64,000 nt of DNA. Source: an uncultured Sulfitobacter sp. (lineage in GTDB: Bacteria > Pseudomonadota > Alphaproteobacteria > Rhodobacterales > Rhodobacteraceae). Made by a program: the position numbers and the translations under genes. Positions 8,565 to 17,111 of the stretch are shown here, piece by piece. Below the pieces are notes generated by a model that worked only from the letters and a program-made list of their open reading frames with translations, did not search any database and was not told where the DNA came from. The stretch lies in contig NZ_CANMQS010000003.1 in the NCBI RefSeq assembly GCF_947500075.1, positions 538,989-602,988 of the forward strand. The letters are read 5' to 3'. Within the stretch, counting starts at the first letter, position 1. The number at the start of each line of letters is the position of its first letter.

Positions 8565-9389
8565 ATGATCAGTGTATCGGGACTTGGTGGGCAAATTGCG
8601 TTGCGCGTTGTGGATGCAACGCGGGACCGCCAGATGGAGCTGTTGCGCAGTGATGCACAGAACCAGCGTGGTGAGGAAGCCTTCCGCGAGCGGATTGGCG
8701 GCATCACCACGCCCGAAGAACTGATCGCTGATTTCGAAGTCTACAGCTTCGTGATGCGGGCTTTTGATCTTGAGGACCAGATATTCGGCAAGGGCATGAT
8801 CCGGAAAATCCTTGAAAGCGATCCGGAAGAACCATCGTCCTTGCTGAACCGGCTGACGGATATCCGGTTTCGAGAGATGCACCTGGCCCTGGGTTTCACC
8901 ACAACAGAGGGCCCGCAGACGCCTGATTTCACGACCGAAGAGTTTGCCGAAGACATCGTTAATCGGTTCTACAACAGACAGTTCATTTCCGGATATGAGG
9001 CAGAGAACGTGGCCGTGGGTCGCGTTCTGGAGTTTCGGGATGCTGCGGAAGATCTTGAGAACTGGTTCCAGGTTCTGCGGAACCCTGAATTGACGCAGTT
9101 TTTCCAGATTGCCCTTGGGTTGCCGTCGGCTTTGTCGGGTCTGGATGTCGAAGTTCAGCAACGCCGCATGTCAGAGAAGTTCGACCTTGAAACACTGTCC
9201 GATCCGGCAGTGCGTGAAGACCTCGTCTCCCGGTTTATCGCGCTGTCCGAGGTCCAGAACCCGCAACAGGCGCTGGCATCAAGTGCGGCGCTGAACATCC
9301 TGAGTTCTGCAAGTTTCGGTGCCCAGTTCGTGCCGATTGCATTGAACGTGCCCTCGGTCACATTTTCAGCGGCATCGCTGTACCGCTGA
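8565..9389 (+). CDS. DUF1217-family flagellar protein
   Basis: A soluble 274-residue protein of the DUF1217 family, which recurs in alphaproteobacterial flagellar loci. Typical stretches are IGGITTPEELIADFEVYSFVMRAF, DIVNRFYNRQF and YEAENVAVGRVLEFR. No signal peptide or membrane helix is visible. It is the last gene of the flaF-flbT transcript. Its stop codon lies 4 bp from the left end of the small inverted-repeat element. The biochemical role is not known to me. Confidence 0.85.
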   Translation: MISVSGLGGQIALRVVDATRDRQMELLRSDAQNQRGEEAFRERIGGITTPEELIADFEVYSFVMRAFDLEDQIFGKGMIRKILESDPEEPSSLLNRLTDIRFREMHLALGFTTTEGPQTPDFTTEEFAEDIVNRFYNRQFISGYEAENVAVGRVLEFRDAAEDLENWFQVLRNPELTQFFQIALGLPSALSGLDVEVQQRRMSEKFDLETLSDPAVREDLVSRFIALSEVQNPQQALASSAALNILSSASFGAQFVPIALNVPSVTFSAASLYR

Positions 9390-9393
9390 CCTG

Positions 9394-9655
9394 GGGTCAG
9401 GACCCTTTAATCCTGCGCCACTGGCGTCAAAACCGCGAAAGTTCAGTGGTTTGAGACATGCAGCGACTAACGGGTTAATTGCAAATGGCTCAAGCCTCTG
9501 AAATGAAGCGGTTTTGTCGTCCGTAGGATTTGACGGATTTTCCCCGTGAGCTTCGTTGCATCTGCTTGAAATTCAACAAGAGTTCCTGCGCAGCCGCGCC
9601 TCGTCACGAGAAAAATCTGTCAAACCAGTGGTGCAGGATTAATGGGTCCTGACCC
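9394..9655. mobile_element. Miniature inverted-repeat element (262 bp) between DUF1217 gene and fliG
   Basis: The two ends are 31-bp terminal inverted repeats (9394-9424 and 9625-9655) with only two mismatches. Each begins with GGGTCAGGACCC, which is itself a small palindrome, and continues (T/A)TTAATCCTGC. The interior has no open frame. This is the form of a non-autonomous transposable element (MITE). The right end supplies the last base of the fliG stop codon. I could not identify a convincing target-site duplication. Because it sits between convergent genes, its hairpin ends might also serve as a bidirectional terminator. Confidence 0.75.
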
Positions 9656-10677
9656 TAATCTTCAAGCAGATCCTCATCTTCCAGAGGCAATTCAACAGTG
9701 CCATCTGCAAGCAGCCGCAATGCGGCCTCGACCAATTCGGATTGCGCTTGTCTGACGTCCTTTGACCGGACCGGTCCCATCTGATCCATCTCTTCCTGCA
9801 ACATGTCGCGGGAACGGGAGGGGAGGGAGCCGAGGAAATGCTCCCGCACTTCCTTTTTTGCGCCTCTCAATGCGAGCGGCAGGGTTGTACCGCCGACTTC
9901 GCGCATAATCTTGGCAAGCATGTTTTCCTTGAACTTCATCAGATCATCAAAGACGAACATCTTTTGCTTGATCGCCCCGAACCGTTCCGGATCGCGTTGT
10001 TCCAGATCGCGGGAAATGCTGCTGAACAGATCCTCATCCAACTTGTTGAAGATCGAAACCAACTGCCCTTCAACGCGCCCTTCGGACCCGCGTCCGACTT
10101 TGCCAAGGACATCGTCCCGCAGGGAGTTTTCGATGTTGTTGATCGCGTCTGTCGGCAGGCTGTCAATCTCCATCACCCGCGCCACAACTTCGGCTGCACG
10201 TTCAGGACCCAAAAGCGGGAGCACCTTTGCGGCTGCGTCGGAACTGATGCGCGTGAGGATCACCGCGACGGTCTGATTGCGTTCCTTGCGCAGGATTTCA
10301 GTCAGTTGCTTTTCATCCAGCTTCGAGACGTCGTCCCAGACGTTGTCGGTGGTATGACCGTCAATCTCCGCAAGGATTTCTGTCACCCGTTCCTCTGGCA
10401 GAAACTTCTGGAGCAGCCCCTTCGCGGCTTCGATGTTGCCGAAAACGCCGCTGGGTGAATTTACCTTGATGTCGAATTCTTCCATGATGTCTTCGACAAC
10501 CTTGGCGTCAATTTCGCCCATGGTGGTGATGGCAGAGGTAATTTTGCGAATTTCCGCAACGTCCAGCTGCTGCATCAGCGCACCGCCGCGCTCTTCCCCG
10601 ATACACAGAAACAGGATCGCTGACTTCTGCGCCCCGGTCAGGCGGCGGTTCTTCTTGAAGGGAACGAATTGGTTCAT
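9655..10677 (-). CDS. fliG: Flagellar motor switch protein FliG
   Basis: FliG is the C-ring protein that touches the MotA stator and sets torque and direction. All three domains are visible in 340 residues: the N-terminal FliF-binding part (LTGAQKSAILFLCIGEERG), the middle domain (LTEILRKERNQTVAVILTRI, LLGPERAAEVVARV in place of the EHPQ-type turn) and the charged C-terminal torque helix region (FDDLMKFKENMLAKIMREV, LPLALRGAKKEVREHFLGSL). It lies downstream of the fliF-fliP genes with a 90-bp gap that has its own motif box, so it may have a separate promoter. Its stop codon abuts the inverted-repeat element. Confidence 0.97.
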   Translation of the reverse strand: MNQFVPFKKNRRLTGAQKSAILFLCIGEERGGALMQQLDVAEIRKITSAITTMGEIDAKVVEDIMEEFDIKVNSPSGVFGNIEAAKGLLQKFLPEERVTEILAEIDGHTTDNVWDDVSKLDEKQLTEILRKERNQTVAVILTRISSDAAAKVLPLLGPERAAEVVARVMEIDSLPTDAINNIENSLRDDVLGKVGRGSEGRVEGQLVSIFNKLDEDLFSSISRDLEQRDPERFGAIKQKMFVFDDLMKFKENMLAKIMREVGGTTLPLALRGAKKEVREHFLGSLPSRSRDMLQEEMDQMGPVRSKDVRQAQSELVEAALRLLADGTVELPLEDEDLLED

Positions 10678-10741
10678 GGATTGCGGTGTGATTTGCCTGT
10701 TGGTCTATGGTAGCAAGGATAGATGGTTTTAAGCTGTGTTA

Positions 10742-10750
10742 ATACAAGAA
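10742..10750 (-). promoter_or_regulatory. ACTTGTAT-type box upstream of fliG
   Basis: Read towards fliG this is TTCTTGTAT, identical over nine bases to one of the boxes upstream of flgF (34566-34574). It lies about 65 bp before the fliG start. Confidence 0.35.
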
Positions 10751-10767
10751 TATCGACATTTTGATCT

Positions 10768-11580
10768 TTATCCCGAAAGATAGGATTGAATGAGCGACCC
10801 GGCCAGCATGTACCAGCCGTCGATCAACACAAAGAAGATCACCTTGAAGGGCAAAGACACCAGAACAGGTGGCAACATCATCATACCGGCGCTCATCAAA
10901 ACGGATGCGACGATCAGATCGATCGCAACAAAGGGCAGGTAGATCAGGAACCCGATGGTGAAAGCCCGGCGAAGTTCGGAAATCATGAAAGCAGGCACCA
11001 GCACGCGCCAGCTGGGTTCGGCATCCACATCGGCCGGGGCCGCATCGGTTTCTGCGGCTATGTCCTGAAACAATTGCAGGTCCTTGTCGCGTGTGTTGAC
11101 CAACATGAATGTCCGGAAGGGTTCTGAGATTGCCGTGACGGCCTGCTCTTCGGTGATGGAATTGTCCATCAACGGTTTCACACCAGAATCCCACGCATCC
11201 TCAAACACCGGCTGCATGACAAAAAACGTCATGAAGATCGCCATCGCGTTGAGCACGATGTTGGGCGGCGTCTGGTTCAGGCCCAATGCAAGGCGAAGCA
11301 TGGAAAAGACGATGACAAAGCGGGTGAAGCTGGTCATCACCACCAGCAATCCCGGCGCCACACCAAGCAGTGTGATGATCGCAAAAAGCTGGATCAGACG
11401 GCTGGAGAGGGTCGCGCTTTGGTCGCTTCCGGGTTCTACATCGCCAAACTGGGTGGACAGATCCCGGATCAGCCCGCCAACATCCAGGTCCTGCGCTGCG
11501 CCGGGTTGTGCGATCAGCACCAACACCCCTGCAAGGGCAGGCAGCCATACCGCAAACCGGAAAGGGGGACGGCGCAGCAT
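10768..11580 (-). CDS. fliP: Flagellar export gate protein FliP
   Basis: FliP is a core membrane subunit of the flagellar type III export gate with FliQ and FliR. The 270-residue protein begins with a cleavable-type signal sequence (FRFAVWLPALAGVLVLIAQPGAAQ), as FliP usually does. It carries the family signatures SFTRFVIVFSMLRLALGLNQTPPN and FMISELRRAFTIGFLIYLPFVAIDL. It is the last gene of fliF-fliH-fliN-fliP. The other gate genes are in a different operon at 18-22 kb. I saw no fliO in the window. Confidence 0.97.
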   Translation of the reverse strand: MLRRPPFRFAVWLPALAGVLVLIAQPGAAQDLDVGGLIRDLSTQFGDVEPGSDQSATLSSRLIQLFAIITLLGVAPGLLVVMTSFTRFVIVFSMLRLALGLNQTPPNIVLNAMAIFMTFFVMQPVFEDAWDSGVKPLMDNSITEEQAVTAISEPFRTFMLVNTRDKDLQLFQDIAAETDAAPADVDAEPSWRVLVPAFMISELRRAFTIGFLIYLPFVAIDLIVASVLMSAGMMMLPPVLVSLPFKVIFFVLIDGWYMLAGSLIQSYLSG

Positions 11581-11586
11581 TCTGGT

Positions 11587-11952
11587 TCAGCTTTCGGAGA
11601 CGAAGTCTTTGATGATTTCGCGCAGGGCAACGCCCAGCATGTCTTCCTGAACGCGCACAAGATCGCCACGGGCGACGGTACGGTCGTTGATCATAATCTC
11701 AACGGGTTCGCCGACGCGGCGGTCCAGCTCAATCACCGACCCTTTGGTCAGGTTCAGCAGTTCAGAGATCTGCATCCGGCTTGTACCCAGCACCACGCGC
11801 ACATTGAGTTTGACGCCAAAGATCGCATCCATGCTCTTTGCGTCGGTGTCGGCTGCTGCCTTTTGCTTTGGGTCTTTCGGCACAGGCTCGCTGCCTGCTG
11901 GGATCATCTGTTCCTGATCAGCGTCCGCGACGTCATGTTCTGGTTCGTCCAT
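11587..11952 (-). CDS. fliN: Flagellar motor switch protein FliN
   Basis: FliN forms the lower C-ring. The protein has 121 residues: a variable acidic N terminus and a SpoA/FliN domain (GVKLNVRVVLGTSRMQISELLNLTKGS, VEIMINDRTVARGDLVRVQE). Its start directly follows the fliH stop codon, and fliP begins 6 bases after its own stop, so translation is probably coupled. FliM is encoded on the opposite strand at 15113. Confidence 0.95.
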   Translation of the reverse strand: MDEPEHDVADADQEQMIPAGSEPVPKDPKQKAAADTDAKSMDAIFGVKLNVRVVLGTSRMQISELLNLTKGSVIELDRRVGEPVEIMINDRTVARGDLVRVQEDMLGVALREIIKDFVSES

Positions 11953-12606
11953 CTATTTCGCCTCACTGTGGGTTTCGTTCAAAGCGTCAGCCGCATCCTG
12001 GAGGGCTGCGAAAATGGCATCGCAGGCGGCTTCAAGGTTGTACTCAAGGCGCCCACCATCCCATGCGACCTCCACGGCGCCGCGAACCATGCTGGTGTCG
12101 CTGACGATGTTGATGTCGACGCCGCGCGCGTCCTCATAGAGCCAATCGACTTTCTCCCGTGCCAGAACGTCTGTGACCTCAGGACTGGCGCGCACGGTAA
12201 GAACCTGTGCGCTGCGCGTGCGTTCGATGCTCTGGCGGATGGTCTCAACCGCCAGATCGGGGCCGTAGCGGTCCAGCAGTTCGGGGATCAGACGTTCCGA
12301 GATGCCAAGGAACATCTCAATGATGTCGCGTTCCATCTGGGCGCGGGTGTGTGTTTCCTTGCTCAGCAGGATTTTCAGCTGTTCCTGAATGGCGGCGCGT
12401 TCCTGGGATGCGCTTGCCGCGAGTGTTTGCTGAAAGGCGGCTTCGGCCTCCCGGCGTCCTTCGGCTTTGCCGATCTCCACCCCTTCGCGGCGGGCTTCTT
12501 CGATCAACAGCTGGAGCTCAATATCCGAGCGTGCAGAGGGGGTATCGGCGTGACTGACAAGGCCGTTCATCTCTGCGTCGAAATTGCGTTGAAACAGATC
12601 GGTCAT
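11953..12606 (-). CDS. fliH: FliH-like flagellar export ATPase regulator
   Basis: A 217-residue protein with a Glu/Ala/Arg/Gln-rich helical first half (IELQLLIEEARREGVEIGKAE) and a C-terminal domain typical of FliH/V-ATPase E subunits (DVNINIVSD-like segment, GRLEYNLEAACDAIFAAL). FliH binds the ATPase FliI and docks it at the export apparatus and FliN. Position between fliF and fliN supports the call. Its ATG overlaps the fliF stop by 4 bp (ATGA). Confidence 0.85.
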   Translation of the reverse strand: MTDLFQRNFDAEMNGLVSHADTPSARSDIELQLLIEEARREGVEIGKAEGRREAEAAFQQTLAASASQERAAIQEQLKILLSKETHTRAQMERDIIEMFLGISERLIPELLDRYGPDLAVETIRQSIERTRSAQVLTVRASPEVTDVLAREKVDWLYEDARGVDINIVSDTSMVRGAVEVAWDGGRLEYNLEAACDAIFAALQDAADALNETHSEAK

Positions 12607-14282
12607 GCTTCGGCCTCAACCCGCAACCATGACCGCAGGACGCGCAGAACTTCGTCCGGCTTGTCATCCGCAAGTTTTTGGATGTTGTCGATCTTGCGCT
12701 TGTGGAGATTGCCGCGAATGCCCTGCTTCTGGATGTACTCAACTTCTTCCGCCTCGAACATCGGGGGCTGGTTCGGAGCAAAGGTGCTTGCGGGGACGGG
12801 TGCGGGCATGGGGTTCGGTTGCTGGCCCAATGGTTGCGGGATGGCAGATGGCGTTTCGCCATCGGGCAGGGCCGGTACGGGTGCTTCATCGTCTTGCGCG
12901 ATGGCGGCAGGTTCGCTCAAACGCTTCAGCAGGGGGCGCACGCCCAGGATCATCACCAGACCCACAATCAGCAGCGCCAGCAGGCCACGGATGATGGGCA
13001 CGGCGCTTTCTGCCAGCCGGTCTGTCATGCTCTGTTCAATCGGGCTGCCCAGATCCATGGAGTAATCCATGAACCGCATGCTATCGACAGAGATGGTATC
13101 ACCGCGCGCTTCCTGAAAGCCCACCGCGGATTTCACCAGTTCAGCAAGTCGATCCATTTCTTCTGGTGTGCGCTCTGAATAGTTCACGGCGGTGTCTTCG
13201 ACGGCGTAGATCCCGTTCACCAGGACAGCGACGGTCATGCGGCGCACTTCACCGGCTTCGCGGACAATCTCCCGGCGGGTGTTGCCAATCTCATACTGGA
13301 CGATTTCATCCGCTTCACTGCGGTTTGACGTTGATCCACCTTCCGGGTCGGCAAGTGCTGCGGGAATGTTGTTTTCGACGCCCACATTGCCTTGTTCACC
13401 TGTGTCGGTCTGATCCTCGGTCTTGGTTTCGGTGGAGCGGACAACCTGCTGATCGGGGTTATAGGACTGCTCAACAATCACTTCGCGCTGTGTGGTCAGT
13501 TCGACGTTCACGTGTACCCGCGCGTTCCCCGCCCCGACGCGGGCGGTCAGGATATTCTCGATCTCGCGGGAGAGGCGGTCTTCGATTGCGGATTTGGCGG
13601 TTTGCATGTTGCCCTGACCCGGCCCGCCGGGGTCTTCGGACAGGATCGTTTCACCGCTGGCGGACAAGACGGTCACACGGGTCAGGTCCAGCTCAGCAAC
13701 GGCTGAGGCGACCAGATTGCGCACAGCAATCGCTTCCTTGCGGCTGACGGCGCGACCGGCCTGCGGGCGCAGGATGACGGATGCGCGGGGGGTCGGTGCT
13801 TCGCGGGTGAAGGGCTCCCGATCCGGCAGGACCAGATGCACCCGCGCAGAGGCGATCCCGTCCAGTGTCTGGATCGACCGGGCAAGCTCGCCTTCCATGG
13901 CCCGGACCCGGTTGATCTTTTGCAGGAAGGAATTCATCGCCATCCCACCTTGCTGGTCAAACAGCTCCCAACCCGGATCGCCATCAATGGGCATTCCGGT
14001 TTCCGCCAGAACCATGCGCGCGCGCGCCTTGTCGGATTGCGGGACAGAGATGGTGGTGCCGTCGGGCCCCACCTGAACGTTGAACCCGGCAGAGGTCAGC
14101 GCGGCTTCAATCGAGGATGCGGACGAGACGGAGAGGTTGGAATAGATCGGCGCATAGTCCGGGCGCGTCACCGCGCCAATCCCCAGCAGCATCGCCAGAA
14201 GCACCCCAAATGTTGTGCCGCCAAGGATAAGTAACCTTTGCCGCCCAAGATTCTTGAAGTTCTCAAACAGTTCTTGCACCAT
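12603..14282 (-). CDS. fliF: Flagellar MS-ring protein FliF
   Basis: FliF builds the MS ring in the inner membrane and is the base for rod and C-ring. I choose the ATG at 14282 (protein of about 559 residues) because GGAG lies 4-5 bases upstream; an upstream in-frame start would add 20 non-typical residues. An N-terminal helix (LLILGGTTFGVLLAMLLGIG), the ring-building motifs (YAPIYSNL, GFNVQVGPDGTTISVP, RARMVLAETGMP, ARVHLVLP), a second membrane helix (PIIRGLLALLIVGLVMILGV) and a C-terminal FliG-binding tail are all present. It heads fliF-fliH-fliN-fliP and is divergent from fliL. Confidence 0.97.
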   Translation of the reverse strand: MVQELFENFKNLGRQRLLILGGTTFGVLLAMLLGIGAVTRPDYAPIYSNLSVSSASSIEAALTSAGFNVQVGPDGTTISVPQSDKARARMVLAETGMPIDGDPGWELFDQQGGMAMNSFLQKINRVRAMEGELARSIQTLDGIASARVHLVLPDREPFTREAPTPRASVILRPQAGRAVSRKEAIAVRNLVASAVAELDLTRVTVLSASGETILSEDPGGPGQGNMQTAKSAIEDRLSREIENILTARVGAGNARVHVNVELTTQREVIVEQSYNPDQQVVRSTETKTEDQTDTGEQGNVGVENNIPAALADPEGGSTSNRSEADEIVQYEIGNTRREIVREAGEVRRMTVAVLVNGIYAVEDTAVNYSERTPEEMDRLAELVKSAVGFQEARGDTISVDSMRFMDYSMDLGSPIEQSMTDRLAESAVPIIRGLLALLIVGLVMILGVRPLLKRLSEPAAIAQDDEAPVPALPDGETPSAIPQPLGQQPNPMPAPVPASTFAPNQPPMFEAEEVEYIQKQGIRGNLHKRKIDNIQKLADDKPDEVLRVLRSWLRVEAEA

Positions 14283-14328
14283 GTTCTCCGATATTTGACT
14301 CAATACATCACATTCGGAAGAAGAAACG

Positions 14329-14335
14329 CAAGTAT
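14329..14335 (-). promoter_or_regulatory. ATACTTG box between fliF and fliL
   Basis: Read towards fliF the sequence is CAATACTTG, 47 bp before the fliF start, in the 123-bp divergent spacer shared with fliL. Confidence 0.4.
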
Positions 14336-14405
14336 TGATCAAAACTAATCTTGTGTTTTCTTACTTTTTTGCGGATTATTCTTAAGTGATCACCTCGGAA
14401 GAGAT

Positions 14406-15101
14406 ATGGCCAAGAAACCCAAAGAGAATCCAAAGCCCAAGAAGGACGACGGCGGCGACGCGGAGAAGAAATCCGGCGGCTCCCGCAAGATGATCCTGAT
14501 GGCAGTTGGCCTGTGCATCGCTTCCCTTGGCGGCGGCTTTTTTCTGGCGCGTATGGCTTACGTCGAAGACAGCGAAGCGTTCGAGGTCGAATACAAGGAC
14601 GGTGAAGAGCAGACGGAGAAGATGGCCGATGACGGTCACGGTGATGACCACGGTGGCAAGGACAAGGCCAAGGACGACTACGCCGATGATGGCCATGGCG
14701 GCGGGGATGACCACGCCAAGGCGGACAAGGATGATGGTCACGGCAAAAAGGACGACAAGGCCAAGGGCAAGAATGATGGTGAGAAAGGGTTGATGGAGTT
14801 CGGCGACCTGATCACAAACGTGGACGGTTTTGACAGTTTCGGCAGGCCGGTCAAATCCTTCCTCAAGGTGAACATCGTCATGGCCTACCGGACCGAACCC
14901 GGCGCAAGTGAGCTGATCGAGCAGCGCGAGCCATTTATGCGGGATCTGTTCAATGCCTATCTGCGCGGTTTGACGGCGTCTGATGTGCAGGGGATGGCGG
15001 GCATCCTCTACATCAAGGCGGAACTGCTGAAACGCGCACGCGCTGCGGTCGGGAATGACCTGCCGCAGGAGATCCTGATCAAAGAACTGATTTTGCAATA
15101 G
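14406..15101 (+). CDS. fliL: Flagellar basal-body protein FliL with His/Asp-rich linker
   Basis: FliL is a single-pass membrane protein that supports the stator. A Lys/Pro-rich cytoplasmic N terminus is followed by the membrane helix (MILMAVGLCIASLGGGFFL). The C-terminal periplasmic domain is typical (VDGFDSFGRPVKSFLKVNIVMAYR, LIEQREPFMRDLFNAYLRGL). Between them, at about residues 76-125, is an unusual low-complexity stretch built on repeated DDGHG/DDHGG units with five histidines. The gene leads fliL-fliM-DUF6468-like-motE-like on the plus strand, divergent from fliF. A second FliL-like gene lies at 37665. Confidence 0.92.
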   Translation: MAKKPKENPKPKKDDGGDAEKKSGGSRKMILMAVGLCIASLGGGFFLARMAYVEDSEAFEVEYKDGEEQTEKMADDGHGDDHGGKDKAKDDYADDGHGGGDDHAKADKDDGHGKKDDKAKGKNDGEKGLMEFGDLITNVDGFDSFGRPVKSFLKVNIVMAYRTEPGASELIEQREPFMRDLFNAYLRGLTASDVQGMAGILYIKAELLKRARAAVGNDLPQEILIKELILQ

Positions 15102-15112
15102 GGATTGATGTT

Positions 15113-16066
15113 GTGAACAAGCGCCTCTCTGCTCAGAGTATCAGTCCCGAAAACGTCAGTTTGATTGATGAGATCATTCGGCTGTCGGATTTCACTTTTG
15201 ATCGCCTGCCGATGCTCGACATCATCGGAGAACGGTTGGTGGCCAACATGTCCGTGATGCTGCCTGACATGACCTACGCGGTCTGTGAGGCCTCGTTTCA
15301 GCAGTTGGATTACCTACCCATGGCGCAGGTGATCGAGGGGCTTCCCTCTCCGGCAGTTCTGGCTGTGGCGACAGGTCATCCCTTTGATGGGGAAATCCTG
15401 CTGGTCATCGACAGGCCGTTGGTCGTCACCGTGATGGAATTGATGTTGGGTGGAAAAGCCAATCAGCTGACCATTGAAGAGGCCGATGAATTCACGTCCA
15501 TCGAGCTTCGGTTCGGCCAGCGTCTGGCGGAGGCTGCCCTGTTCGAATTGCAGCGCAGCCTGTCTGTCGTTGGCTCCGCCGAACTGGAACTGGACAGGGT
15601 AGAGACGGATCCCGATGCCGCAAGTGTCGCCAACAGCAACAGTCTTTGTGCGCGGATGCGGTTCTCTGTCGCGATTGCGGGGCAGTCCTGCGCGTTGGAA
15701 GTGGTCATTCCTTACGATGCGCTGGAACCGATCCGCCCGCACCTTGGCAAGATCTACTTCGGGGACCGGGGCGAAGGGTCCAATGGGTGGAAGGATCTGC
15801 TCACCGATCAGATCGAAATGGCCCACATGGATCTTGAGGTGGTGCTGAACGAGATCGAAGTGCCGATCCAGACCATCATGGGCTGGTCGGTCGGTGACAT
15901 CGTGGATCTGTGCATCGAAGAGGGTGCGGATGCCACGGTGATGGGCGCGGACAAGCCGATGTTCAAAGCGGCCTTGGGCAAACGCACGAACGGCTATGTG
16001 GCCATTCAGATAACGGAAAAACTACAGGACCTGGAGGTGGGTGAAGATGCTGACAACACTGATTGA
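15113..16066 (+). CDS. fliM: Flagellar motor switch protein FliM
   Basis: FliM is the central C-ring subunit and receives CheY signals in chemotactic bacteria. The 317-residue protein starts at GTG. The middle domain is clear (FDRLPMLDIIGERLVANMSV, MLGGKANQLTIEEADEFTSIE), followed by the C-terminal SpoA-type domain (DLEVVLNEIEVPIQTIMGWSVGDIVDL, GKRTNGYVAIQI). The N-terminal CheY-binding LSQ-type peptide is not obvious. It overlaps the next gene's start by about 20 bp, indicating coupled translation. Confidence 0.95.
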   Translation: MNKRLSAQSISPENVSLIDEIIRLSDFTFDRLPMLDIIGERLVANMSVMLPDMTYAVCEASFQQLDYLPMAQVIEGLPSPAVLAVATGHPFDGEILLVIDRPLVVTVMELMLGGKANQLTIEEADEFTSIELRFGQRLAEAALFELQRSLSVVGSAELELDRVETDPDAASVANSNSLCARMRFSVAIAGQSCALEVVIPYDALEPIRPHLGKIYFGDRGEGSNGWKDLLTDQIEMAHMDLEVVLNEIEVPIQTIMGWSVGDIVDLCIEEGADATVMGADKPMFKAALGKRTNGYVAIQITEKLQDLEVGEDADNTD

Positions 16067-16445
16067 CGTCGTGATTATTGTGCTGCTGATCGGCAGCATT
16101 GGCTATGGCTACACGGTCTCCCGCAAGGTTCGCTACCTGATGAACGCTTTGCAGGACATGGAAACACTTGTGGTCCAGTTCTCCAGCGCGGTGGAGAAGT
16201 CGGAGCATTCGGTTTACCAGATGCGCGAAAACATCAAAGTGGCTGAGACCCTGCCGCAGAAGCAGCGTCAGCAGGAGGAAGAACAGGCACTACAGGCGGC
16301 GTTTTCCTCGGGGCGTCGCCCGGCGGCGGCAGCTCGGTCTGCGCCGGATCACTTTGCTGAACGACCCGGTCTTGTGGTGATGCGCGACAAGGAAGATCTG
16401 GTGCGCAAGTTTTTTGACAACTCTCCCGCGACATCGAGGGTCTGA
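16047..16445 (+). CDS. Small flagellar-locus membrane protein (DUF6468-like)
   Basis: About 132 residues with one N-terminal membrane helix (LIDVVIIVLLIGSIGYGYTV), a short coiled-coil segment (LMNALQDMETLVVQFSSAVEKSE) and a charged, Gln/Glu/Ala-rich tail. The ATG at 16047 has GGAGG 9-10 bases upstream; a GTG two codons earlier is the alternative. It sits between fliM and the motE-like gene, where alphaproteobacteria often carry a protein of this form. The DUF name is from memory of the family's layout, so I am moderately sure. Confidence 0.65.
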   Translation: MLTTLIDVVIIVLLIGSIGYGYTVSRKVRYLMNALQDMETLVVQFSSAVEKSEHSVYQMRENIKVAETLPQKQRQQEEEQALQAAFSSGRRPAAAARSAPDHFAERPGLVVMRDKEDLVRKFFDNSPATSRV

Positions 16446-16448
16446 TCC

Positions 16449-17105
16449 GTGATCAAATTGCTCAGCAGCAAAGTGATCCTGGGTGGGTTGGCTTTGACCG
16501 TCTTCACCAAGGCGGCCATGTCCCTGCCCATCTTGCCGTTGTTCAATGATCCGGAGACACCGCAGGATGCGATGATCGTTCAGGCCGCAGATACAAAGCC
16601 CAAGGAAAAGGAAGAAGAGCCCGAAGAGATCCCCCCGCTGGTCGCTGGTCTGCCAGAGATTATCGGGCAATGTGAGGCCCCGGAAGATGTTTTGCGGTCC
16701 TTGGTCCGGGAACGTGATCTGGTCTACCAGCAGCAACAGGAACTGGAAGAGCGCAAGGCGGAGATCGCTCTGGCACGTGAACGTCTGGATGTGGAAAGAG
16801 CCTCTCTCACCGAACTCTACAGTTCCATTGAGGACATGTTGGCGCGTGTGGAAGCCGCGCAGACGGAAGACCTTGATCGGCTGATTGATTTCTACAGCAA
16901 CATGAAGCCAGCCGACGCGGCGCGGATCATGGACGATCTGGATATTGAGACGACGATCATGATCTTTGGCACGATGAACCCTCGCACCGCGGCACCGATC
17001 CTCGCCAAGATTTCACCGGTAAGGGCAAGGGCTGTGTCAAAGATCATCTTTGAACGCTCGCAGCTGCCCGGCGATCAGGATCTGGTGGGGATCAAGCTGA
17101 AGTAA
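16449..17105 (+). CDS. MotE/FlbB-like motility chaperone with MgtE_N-type domain
   Basis: The 218-residue protein has an N-terminal signal-anchor (LGGLALTVFTKAAMSLPIL), a Glu/Lys/Pro linker, a coiled coil (QQQQELEERKAEIALARERL) and a C-terminal MgtE N-domain-like fold (YSNMKPADAARIMDDLDIETTIMIFGTMNPRTAAPILAKI). This is the layout of MotE, a periplasmic protein that stabilises MotC in rhizobia, and of FlbB. Translation starts at GTG, 3 bases after the preceding stop. It ends 6 bases from the convergent flhB stop. No motC was seen here, so its partner is unclear. Confidence 0.8.
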   Translation: MIKLLSSKVILGGLALTVFTKAAMSLPILPLFNDPETPQDAMIVQAADTKPKEKEEEPEEIPPLVAGLPEIIGQCEAPEDVLRSLVRERDLVYQQQQELEERKAEIALARERLDVERASLTELYSSIEDMLARVEAAQTEDLDRLIDFYSNMKPADAARIMDDLDIETTIMIFGTMNPRTAAPILAKISPVRARAVSKIIFERSQLPGDQDLVGIKLK

Positions 17106-17111
17106 CGTGGA

